Positions 55,948 through 64,000 of a DNA stretch of 64,000 nucleotides are shown here, in pieces (the first letter of the stretch is position 1; each line of letters opens with the position of its first letter). The notes under the pieces were generated by a model that worked only from the letters and a program-made list of their open reading frames with translations, ran no database searches and was not told the origin of the DNA. This DNA is from Ceratodon purpureus (lineage: Eukaryota > Streptophyta > Bryopsida > Pseudoditrichales > Ditrichaceae). A program made the translations under genes and the position numbers. The stretch is taken from NCBI GenBank assembly GCA_014871385.1, contig CM026426.1, positions 26,402,453 through 26,466,452 of the forward strand, read 5' to 3'.

Positions 55948-56214
55948 CGTCAATGTTTTTTCTTTCGGTCACGGTCAGATCAAGTAACGCAGTGTCACGA
56001 TATTCCAGTGTTACTAGATGCGTGCAGTGTCTCCGCGAGGGGGATTGTATTAAAGTGTTACGAGATGTAGAAGTTACGAGGGGGGAGGGGGGCGTAGTTA
56101 CTGTGGCTGCCTACGCGCGGGGAAAACAGCCGATCCGACGTGGCCGTCGACAGTGATCGCCGAGGGGCGGGGCCCGGGAGCCTATCCTTTCCTACATGGG
56201 ATATAGCGTTCTCC
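55948..56214. repeat. MULE right terminal inverted repeat
   Basis: About 267 bp, inverted copy of 44211-44471. A few substitutions and a longer G tract (near 56082-56095) separate the two. It ends GCGTTCTCC at 56214, followed by the duplicated ACGTTGGAG. Confidence 0.9.
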
Positions 56215-56223
56215 ACGTTGGAG

Positions 56224-57061
56224 CATTACTTTGTCCAAGGAATTATTCACCGAGCAGGCAATTAAGAGTCTATAGACAAGGCTAGGCCCACCTTGCCATC
56301 GTAGTCGGTTTTTCCACCAGCTAGAATGGAGGATCACCAGCCCTCGACGACTAGTCCCACTCTGTACTGACTAATCTTCAAGGCTACTTGGTTTGAATTC
56401 ACTCCTTGACATCTGGTCTGCGACGCCTTCATAGGGCCTTAGTCATGGATGCCATCCTCTCCTATTGGTTTCCGAAGCGAGAGGAGGTCACTGGCCCTCA
56501 TTACGTTTCTTCAAATGTGGACACATTATATGGTAGCTACGAGGGTGCTCCAGCTAGAGATCCCCAGCACCCTTGTCTAGTCGGCTCTGCATTGCAAGCT
56601 AAGACCAGTGGAGACCGTCTGATCACCACCCTTAGTGACTTTGTCAACCCGACTCCCACTACGAGCCTGCAGTCTAGTTCTCAAAAGGGATCTTTAGATG
56701 TTCGTCGGCCTTGTCCATGCCTGGTTTGGCATCGCCAACGCCGTCACTGAGTAGATTTATCTACTCCACCATGTAGTCTTCCACCCGCTCCTATTCCCGC
56801 GAATAGCGGTTCTCCATCTTGCAGGTATCCACTACGATCCCGTACCCCAATCACAGGGTATGCTAACCATTCTTCTGATTCGGAATCCCTACTTGTGGCT
56901 GGACGAGCTACAGTTCCATCATGAGCACTTACCGTTCGGATTTGTAGCTCCCCCAGTATTTCCTCTGCCTTAGGTCTACCGCCACAATCATGGAGAAAGT
57001 TAGCATGCGAGCGGAGAGCTGAGAGCAGAAAATCGAGAGCAGAAAATTGACCTTTCACCAA
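56224..57061 (+). pseudogene. Right-hand part of the retroelement target of the MULE
   Basis: Resumes directly after the target duplication. A frame with stops contains HLVCDAFIGP, SLALITFLQMWTHYM and ANAVTE, all unrecognised. An end is suggested at about 57061, where composition becomes AT-rich just after a direct repeat GAGAGCAGAAAAT (around 57020-57045). Confidence 0.4.
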
Positions 57062-59690
57062 ATCTTTAATAGTAAAATGTGCCCTATAACCAGGGAGAAA
57101 TTACTAAAATAAGATATATATATTGGTTTTATTTTTTAAAAAGGTTTTTAATTCTGTAGATTTTCAAGCCCAAATCGCTTCACTTGACTAGATTCATTTT
57201 AAGAGGTAAAAATTAGGGTTGATGTCATGATGGCGTCATGCATACATTAGGCCTACATAAGTCTTCAAATCTTTTATTGTGAATTTTAAAAACAGTTTGG
57301 CACATGTTAACTAGGTTTTTCATGAGGGAAAAACACAGAGAACAAGAAGGTGTCAAATATAAAATGACCAAAATTGGTCTTACAACTGGAGAGAATTTTT
57401 ATTTTTCTGGGAACACATTCCCTTTCTGTTTAGAATTGTATTGTGTCAATTGGGCCAAGGGTTCGCCGAGTTTGGGGCAAGTTACACCGTGTCCACTTGG
57501 TTTTACTTGTTTCAAACACCAACGACTCCAAGGTGATCCAATTGACGACTACGACTATTAAAAATGTATATTTATGGACAGCCTCAGTAACAATAACTAA
57601 CTGTATGAAAAATCAGATTCTAAGTGCATGGGGTATTTGCGACATTAGAAGCTTTATAATACTTCTTTTAATTAAAAAATGTCCAAAATTGATACCACAA
57701 CTAGACAAAGGAGAATTAATATATTGTAAGCACATTGACCAGCTAAGGAGCCATTTCCTAGCTCATGCGCTGCTGTGAATCTGCTCCTCTACCTCAGCAC
57801 AACTGTACAAATTTAAGAATAATGCAACTGAAGGTTGTACCTGCGACCTACGCTGTCCAAAACAGGTTCCACAACCGGACCAATTTGTTTTTTGGTATTC
57901 ACAATGACCAACTAAGGAGCCTTGATTTGCTAGCTCATGCTCTGCTACAAATGTGCTCCTCTACCTCTGAATGTGCTTAGCTTAAGAAGGTAGTAGTAAA
58001 CAATGGGTAAACAGTGGGTTTTTCTTGTCGCCAACAGTTGTGGACAAGATTTAGTGATGAAGTATTTCAAGCGACTTAAAAAACTAACGATCCAAATAGT
58101 AATAGAGAAAAAAGAAGATGCATAAAAAAAAGAATAGAAGAAAAGAAAGATGCAAAGTCAAATCATGGGAAAGAAGAAGTTGCCAAAGAAAAAAAATGCA
58201 AATGAGATGCAAAAAATGGAAGATAAAAAGAGAATAATAGAAAAGAAAGATGCAAAATCAAATGATGTAGTATGGAAGTTGCCAACAATATCAGAGAAAG
58301 AAAACAAAGAAGATGCAAAAGAAAGAAGATGGAATTGTAAACATGCATTGGAGGAGTTTAAACAGTTAGCATCAATCCAAGAATTTTGACTCATTCACAA
58401 TAATCAGACTTATTGACAATAAACTAGGATTCATTCTAATGAGACGTATTCACAATAAGTTGGTGAGATGTCTTGCAAACAATTGCTTACGAGTATATTT
58501 TTTACCAAGACCACATGGTACATGAATTATTGCTACTTTACTATACCAGCTGATATACCTGGTGCTTATCAAATTTTCATTATTTACCACATTACTTTAC
58601 TGGAATTGTTGAGACACAATGTGCTTACTAGTTATAAATGACCCATGATTTTACTGTACTAAGTGACATACTATGAGCTAACCAGTCAATGACTCATGTT
58701 GAGCTCGTTTACTAATGCTGCAACATTGCTGAGATGCAGTGTGCTTAGTCGTTGATGATTCATGATAAGCAGATTAGTTCTTGAATCATGCTACACTTGA
58801 TTGCACTCATTTGCGCTTGGTGGTAGATTGCTCGGTAACGACATTGAATAGCACGTTGTCTTTGATCAAGTTGACTTTAGGATAAGCTGGATCTAAGACT
58901 ATGACGAAGTCCAAGCAGCGGACTAGGACAATCACTATACCTTTTAGTGTCTACAATAATAAAAAAATTACAACAAGAAGTGCGTTTTCAAGAAAGATAG
59001 TGGAGTATTCTCAAAATTATATGAAATCAAATCATAGAGTAAATAACTTACCAGCTTTGAAGCCTAAAGTGGATGTCAAAGATGTAAGGTATTAACAATA
59101 GTCCATTCTTCTTTCATCTTTAATTTGTTTTAATTTGAAGAAACTAAAAAGTTCTTTCTTGATCGTTGGATTTCTGGGATATAACAAGAGAAGGGCTCCA
59201 TCATCGTGAAGTTATTTCCCTAAAATGCCTACTATGTTACAAAGGAAACCATCCACATGCGCATTAAACTTAGGAATTTAAGAGAACGGTGAAGAGAGTC
59301 CCAGACCAGAGAGCCCGTCATGGTACTTTGCTATTATCAAGTCAACGGCAAGCCGTGACTGAATTTCACTGTCAAAGAAAAAATCTCTCATTGATCCAAC
59401 TTGTAGAGACGTATAAATTAATGTGATAATGAAAGCAACCCATCATTAGAAAAGCTGGACATGCAAAGAAATAATATTATTTCATGCCGTGTTGAGAAAT
59501 GTCACCATCTTCTCAAAAGATGGTGGAAACACATTGCCATGCTTTGCTTTGAACCCCAGCATTGCAGGAATTGAGTATTTTGTATTAGAACTTGGGAGCT
59601 TTGGGCAGAGGAGAGGCTCGGCTAAGTTAACGCCATTTAGTCCAAGGAAGGAGGGATAAAAGCCTTTTGGTCCTACACAACACCAATAGT
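57062..59690. other. Repeat-rich AT-rich DNA with small ORFs of doubtful status
   Basis: Two copies of a repeat (57735-57800 and 57905-57965: CTAAGGAGCC, TAGCTCATGC, GTGCTCCTCTACCTC) belong to the family of the array at 60.6-61.2 kb. 58150-58389 encodes a Lys/Glu-rich low-complexity 79-mer, and 58901-59095 a 64-residue frame with MTKSKQRTRTITIPFSVYNN. Neither is recognised. 59100-59690 shows no gene on the plus strand. Confidence 0.4.
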
Positions 59691-59697
59691 CTATTTC

Positions 59698-60520
59698 TTC
59701 AAAATTCCGCTTGGCTGCGCAGTAGCTTTCGTGGTGATTGCATCGACTGCGGTTATATCCTTCGCCTCGAGGTCTTCGACTAGTTTGGGAGCCTTGCGTT
59801 TTGAACCTCTAGTTCTTCCTTTTGCTGGCACCTTTGCTTTGACCGATCTACTCTTGGTCTAGGCCGTTTCCTCTGGTGACGGCTTTGTAGGAGATGCAGC
59901 CACCAACTGTGTCAAAGTTGGCTAAAGATAATCCTTAAGTGAAATATCAAACAAGGGAGGTTTATGAAGCGGACAGTCCATATACCATCCACACCTCTCG
60001 TAATGGCAAGGGTCCCAAGCTTTGACCATTCCTGGAGTGTACATGTACTCGTCGCTGTTTAGATCGAATTTATTAAAAAAGAAAGGAGGGATCTTGGAGA
60101 TGGCCTTCTTTGATAAAAGGACATAATTAAAGTATTGATACAGAACTCTCCGTAGGGCAAGAACAAAGGATGGCTGCTTGTCAACACTATGGTTTTTGTG
60201 CACTTCACCTACGACCCAAAATTCTGAAAAGAAGGCCACATCCCACAATGAACAATGCATATTCTTGACAGAATAAAAAATAGTTGAAATTGGGTCGTCA
60301 TTCTTTAGATTATAATTGATAGAGACTTCTAAATCCGATATGACGCCTGAGAAGAAATCGTTAGCCTCAATTGCCAACTACAGGAAGCAAAAACATAACA
60401 ATCAGCAAAAACAGTGTCACGTTCACAAGCATAAGAATTTAGAAGCTCACATTCAAAGCACGGGCAGAGTAGCACATTGAGACAGCACATGAGCATAGCT
60501 GGTCACCGTGAATACAAATT
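59698..60520 (-). pseudogene. Unrecognised two-exon gene fragment with TAG stops
   Basis: The upstream exon ends at about 60453 (SMCYSARALN, donor GTGAGC). The next exon starts at 60377 after acceptor CTGTAG, phase 0, giving LAIEANDFFSGVISDLEVS, then FFNKFDLNSDEYMYTPG, MVKAWDPCHYERCGWYMD and CPLHKPPLFDISLKDYL. TAG at 59922-59924 is followed by an in-frame basic tail (SKRKAPKLVEDLEAK) containing another TAG near 59860. The Cys/His cluster (DPCHYERC...CPLH) could bind metal. No family recognised. Confidence 0.5.
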
Positions 60521-60574
60521 TATGAATCTACCGTCAATAGCAGAGGTCATGAGTTTTTATTTTTTTGTGTTCAG

Positions 60575-61240
60575 ACTGACGAGGTAAGGAGCCATTTGGT
60601 AGCTCATGCGCTACAATGAATGTGCTCTTCTACCTCTGCCATCAACGGTTTATATTCATAGCACCACATGAGCCACCAAATAGCTCCTTATTAACTCACT
60701 GTGAACACCAAAAAAATAAACTAAGAACCTCTGTCGTTGACGGCAAGGGTAGAAGAGCACGTTCAGAGCAGCGCAAGAGATATCAATTGGCTCCTTACCT
60801 GGTCACTATGAACACAAATAAAATGCTCAGAACCTCTGCCGTTAACGACAGAGGTAGATGACTACATTCAAAATTGTAAATAAGCTTAAAATAGCTCCTT
60901 ACTTGGTCATTACGTATACAAAAAAAAACTCAAAACCTCTGCCATCAACGGCAGAGGTAGAAGAGCACATTCAGAGCAGCGCATGAGGTACCAAATGGCT
61001 TCTTACCTGGTAACTACGAACATCAAAAACTTCATCAAAGCTCCTTTAAGTGAAAGAAAAAATTACGACAAGAGCCTCTCCCCACAAACAGCAGGGGTAG
61101 AGCTAGACTTGACAAAGAGCTAGCAAGCATAAAAAAACCTTGATCAGAGCTCCCTTAACTGTAACCAAAAATGGAAAAGGAACCTCTCCCGTCAACGGCA
61201 GGGGTAGAGCTAGTCTTGACAAGAACTTGGAAAAAGTAAA
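60575..61240. repeat. Array with a period of about 105 bp and a small hairpin per unit
   Basis: Units start with ACCTCTGCC at about 60727, 60832, 60935, 61074 and 61182. Each begins with a hairpin, CCTCTGCC, six bases, GGCAGAGG, followed by AGAAGAGCACATTCAGAGCA and CCTTACCTGGTCACTATGAA. 60575-60680 contains an inverted partial copy. Divergence increases to the right. Confidence 0.8.
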
Positions 61241-62700
61241 TAAAGTCGATGCAAATTTCTTAGTTGAATCATCACTTGTTGCGAAGTGAGTATTACTTTG
61301 GAGTAGGAATTTCTTAGGTTCCTCAGAGGCAGTGGTTGGAGAGTGCGTCGCTGCCCGTGCGCGTAGGCCTGCCCCGATCCAGACTGGCAGCGAAAACCAG
61401 TGACGCGCCAGAAGACGAAAACAACAATTCATTCAGTGATATTAAATCATCCAACAAGAAAAGTGCCGCAGAAAAGAATAAATGGAAAATACAGGAGAGA
61501 ATAACCGATGTTGTATTTCATCCAAGACATTGACAGACGTGATGAAAGTGTACTCCATCTAAACAATACACAATAATCAAAACACTACAGATACGAAATA
61601 CAGGCGACAAAACAAACAAAATATGGCCATTACATATTTATAAATCTACAAACATATTCAATACGGAATACACGTATTATACAAAAATACGTACGTATCT
61701 AGTTCAAGGTCTGTATCCATACAATAAAAATCACAATCACCCGCTGGGAATCAGTTGTAAAAATATGATATATGCATTTCAAAATGAGACGATCTAAATA
61801 GAAGCCTCCATAAAGGGCGGTGTACTGATTCGACCAAATTGCGCATATTCATGAAGAATGGCGCGGGCGCCACATGCCAAGGAGCATAAAATCTGTTCAC
61901 GCCTCATTCCATATAATCGTAGACTAGTCAGATTGAAAAATGACAGGATCTTGAAACACTTTAATGTAACCGGCAAAAGGATGAAGAATGCGAAAAAGGA
62001 AGATTGTTGACGGTTAAACAATGAAGCCATGATTTTCAAAAGGGAGATTGAAACTCCAGAAACACGCCTAATGAACGCAAAATCCAAGCATCAAGATTTA
62101 AAGTAGACACTGCCGAAGCCATACACCACTCTGTCCCACATAGAAATCCGTCCAACTAACAACCATGTCTCCAACAAAGTTACAAACTGAATGTAAAAAC
62201 GACGTCCAACAATTAGGTGGAAACAGACATCGTTTGAATCCAGAGCAACGGCTACTCAAATCATGACAGAATATAAGCATCCAACAGGATCGCACAAAAT
62301 AAAATCAATCATGGCCAACATCCAAGGGAAGCATAACAGTTTCTGGCGCCAGCGCCAACAGAATTAACGAGCATACGTTCTGTAAATTGTCGTACTTTAT
62401 AGAATTGATATCAAACATAAAAGAACGGGGGCGATTTCAGTTGGCGCCAGCGCCAAGAAGAAGTTCACCATAACAAGCGATGGATTGGCATATAATGTGA
62501 GCACCTTGATAAAGCATCAGAAATCAGCACATGAATTAAACAGTTATAAGCAGGCATCGAGAAAAAGTATCATATATTCAAAATAGAGCAAATATCAGCA
62601 TCATAAGAACGAGGATAATTGATACTGGATATTTGATAATGAGGAACACTGTAACCAACATGAAATGTTAAAACTTCACTAAACAACGATGCAGTGACTA
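61241..62700. other. No gene recognised; two GC-rich palindromes
   Basis: Short frames only. TTGGCGCCAGCGCCAA is a near-perfect palindrome at about 62440, with a one-end-degenerate copy at about 62345. TTGGCGC resembles an E2F site core. Otherwise AT-rich and featureless. Confidence 0.5.
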
Positions 62701-62701
62701 A

Positions 62702-63337
62702 TCAAGAAGTGTAAGTCGGCTGAATCTCAACTTCCTCCCACGTGCCGGTATCAATCACAATGTAACGCGCAGTTCCTCGGTGAATCCAGGTGACACCGGC
62801 GTCGTTCAGCTGCCAAAAATGCATAACTTGCATGCGGATACGCCCAATTATCTGCCGAGTGATGAGGACTTGTCCAGGGAGAAGACTCTCCCACTTGCGG
62901 CTTAGAAAAAGACAGATCCGATCAGAGACCGGCCCCACACTAGCGCCTTTTATAAGGATTAGATGCGGCTGGTAAGGGAAGGAGTCGATTCTGATCCCTT
63001 GGGTAATCGAAAGCCATGAAAAACAATCCACGGGACATGGAGAAAGCAGTGAAAAAATCCCCATCAGAAGTTTGAACAATCGGCCTGATGACAGTGACCT
63101 AAACCATCGAGTAGTCAAGACTGGATTAGCCACGACTGAGTCCTGATTAGGTTCGAAATCAGAGTCGCTGCTGTCACTTTGATCGCTAATAACTTCCATA
63201 CCCCCAGAGAAATCAGCCCAGCGCAGCGCTTTCCCTTCAAAAATCTCATGAACTTCCGGATATGTCGGAATCGCTACCAATTGTGATTCTCCAGCATCAT
63301 CCCGATTAACAGCTCCAATATTGGTGGATTTTACCAT
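62702..63337 (-). CDS. Unrecognised intact 211-codon ORF
   Basis: Start chosen at MVKSTNIGAVNRDDAGESQL because an acceptor-like TCCTTCAG lies just upstream of it. The first 65 residues include YPEVHEIFEGKALRWADFSG and an acidic Ser run SDQSDSSDSDFEPNQ. The rest is mixed, Trp-rich, with WESLLPGQVLITRQIIGRIR and TARYIVIDTGTWEEVEI. No membrane segment, no family recognised. It could be an element-derived (for example gag-like) frame or a host gene. Intactness over 636 bp in AT-rich, stop-prone DNA supports coding. Confidence 0.45.
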   Translation of the reverse strand: MVKSTNIGAVNRDDAGESQLVAIPTYPEVHEIFEGKALRWADFSGGMEVISDQSDSSDSDFEPNQDSVVANPVLTTRWFRSLSSGRLFKLLMGIFSLLSPCPVDCFSWLSITQGIRIDSFPYQPHLILIKGASVGPVSDRICLFLSRKWESLLPGQVLITRQIIGRIRMQVMHFWQLNDAGVTWIHRGTARYIVIDTGTWEEVEIQPTYTS

Positions 63338-63399
63338 CGCAATACTGAAGGACAAGAGAAAATGATAAAAGTCGATTAACAAGCAGAACCAGAGGGTCA

Positions 63400-63900
63400 C
63401 TGAGATGTTGCAACCGTCTACAAAACGACACCGAAGCTAGATTTGAAACAAGCCAAGCCCTTGTTCAGATATATAATCAGTTGCCTGAGTAAGTGTTTTA
63501 AACCAACTGCGACAGTACATAAGTACGTCAATTTAAAAAGCTAAAACATATTATAACAACAAGAACAATGGAAAATCAAACAACGTTCAGAGTAAAGGCC
63601 AATGCACAATAGGTCAGCCGGATTGCAATACACCAAGATAGAATAAGGATCCACCAAGGTAGATACCCAAATTGTGGCAATAGCAATGGCGAATCAGTGA
63701 GGATCCTGTACAACTTAAACCAACGCTGGGAATGGCGCTTGCAATGCGATGTTAATAAATGACTGTCCGGCAGACTGGAAAACTGGCGCACTCTGCTTTG
63801 GACCGAGAGCTATTAAATATCAGAACAACCTTGATCAATTAACATGATCTCCCAAAGGCTATGTATTCAGTATCGCCAACATTTTGAGAATTCAAATATG
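63400..63900. other. Nothing recognised
   Basis: No ORF with coding look, no repeat and no element motif. Confidence 0.4.
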
Positions 63901-63902
63901 GT

Positions 63903-64000
63903 ATGACTGGAGCTAAGCGGGGCGCCATGGCTGGAAGTAAGCGGGGCGCAAGGGCTGGGACTAAGATGGGTGCGATGGCTCGAACTAATCGGGGTGCAAA
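63903..64000 (+). repeat. 24-bp coding minisatellite, open at window end
   Basis: Four 24-bp units in one open frame, with consensus protein unit MAGxKRGA (units MTGAKRGA, MAGSKRGA, RAGTKMGA, MARTNRGA). The frame starts with ATG at 63903 and runs off the window. Basic and Gly/Ala-rich; function unknown. Confidence 0.7.

Larger units (their letters stand above)
44350..56000. repeat. Dispersed AGTGTCAC/GTGACACT motif throughout the MULE
   Basis: At least about 15 near-exact copies, including 46110, 49209, 49790-49850 (three), 51550-51590, 53115, 53320, 53685-53725 (three), 54130, 55040 and 55990, in both orientations, many extended to CAGTGTCAC. They occur in terminal repeats, spacer and coding parts. 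I saw only one clear copy outside the MULE (60411). Confidence 0.75.
44211..56214. mobile_element. Complete Mutator-like element (MULE), 12,004 bp, 9-bp target duplication
   Basis: Both ends are GGAGAACGC in inverted orientation, and ACGTTGGAG is duplicated at 44202-44210 and 56215-56223. The interior has a MULE transposase gene (plus strand, 44642-48471) and a Ulp1-type protease gene (minus strand, 55221-51191) facing each other, with an AT-rich middle. Plant MULEs carrying Ulp1 genes are known (Kaonashi-type; VANDAL elements). Boundaries are precise, but both genes carry lesions, so this copy is probably non-autonomous now. Confidence 0.9.
41021..57061 (+). mobile_element. Degraded Ty3/gypsy-type retroelement, opened by three insertions
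   Basis: The 5' part (gag, protease, reverse transcriptase) is absent: the sequence starts abruptly inside integrase next to the E4 terminus. Integrase and the C-terminal domain are split by a MITE (41336-41614) and a solo LTR (42004-42597). A further frame-poor stretch (42900-44210) is split by the MULE and resumes at 56224. The 3' edge at about 57061 is uncertain and I did not identify its own LTR. Confidence 0.7.

Overview
This is eukaryotic nuclear DNA of a land plant, probably a non-seed plant such as a bryophyte or lycophyte. Evidence: GT-AG introns with plant-like splice sites; a SUVR-type SET methyltransferase frame of a kind known from plants; a plant-type Ty3/gypsy integrase; a MULE carrying a Ulp1 protease gene; degenerate TTTAGGG-type repeats. 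The lineage call is inference. No tRNA or rRNA gene was recognised. Nearly all of the window is transposable-element DNA, most of it decayed.

Region 1 (1-41,019) is dominated by a giant multigene element that I do not recognise as a described family. Copy E1 runs from the window edge to 18,596; its left end should lie about 640 bp outside. It carries a DUF7869-like transposase candidate on the minus strand, a small membrane ORF, an AT-rich spacer with a short internally duplicated gene, then on the plus strand a five-exon gene with a ParB-like motif and a degenerate DNA-methyltransferase-like motif (gene A), an FCP1/HAD-phosphatase-like gene (B) and a basic C-terminal module (C). Copy E2 (26,540-37,758) is inverted and cut inside gene A, so 1-11,523 and 26,540-37,122 form a huge inverted repeat. 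E3 and E4 (38,070-41,019) are end fragments joined end to end. All four visible ends share a terminal sequence finishing in AATATGGTG (GGTA in E4).

The striking feature of Region 1 is about 48 copies of a short palindrome (TTTAGCTCGA, one base, TCGAGCTAAA, and a GGTCG variant). They sit in introns, leaders and element ends, never in the coding exons I could define, and I saw none beyond 41 kb.

Region 2 (18,597-26,539), between E1 and E2, holds a SUVR-like frame with one stop, a decayed coiled-coil/RING-like gene, and a polypurine tract.

Region 3 (41,021-57,061) is a degraded Ty3/gypsy-type element opened by three nested insertions, each with a perfect target-site duplication: a 279-bp hAT-like MITE (8 bp), a 594-bp solo LTR (5 bp) and a 12,004-bp Mutator-like element (9 bp, terminal inverted repeats of about 260 bp). 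The MULE carries convergent transposase and Ulp1-protease genes, both with lesions, and is dotted with its own short motif, AGTGTCAC.

Region 4 (57,062-64,000) is repeat-rich: fragments of unrecognised genes, an array with a period of about 105 bp, one intact 211-codon ORF, and a 24-bp coding minisatellite that runs off the window.
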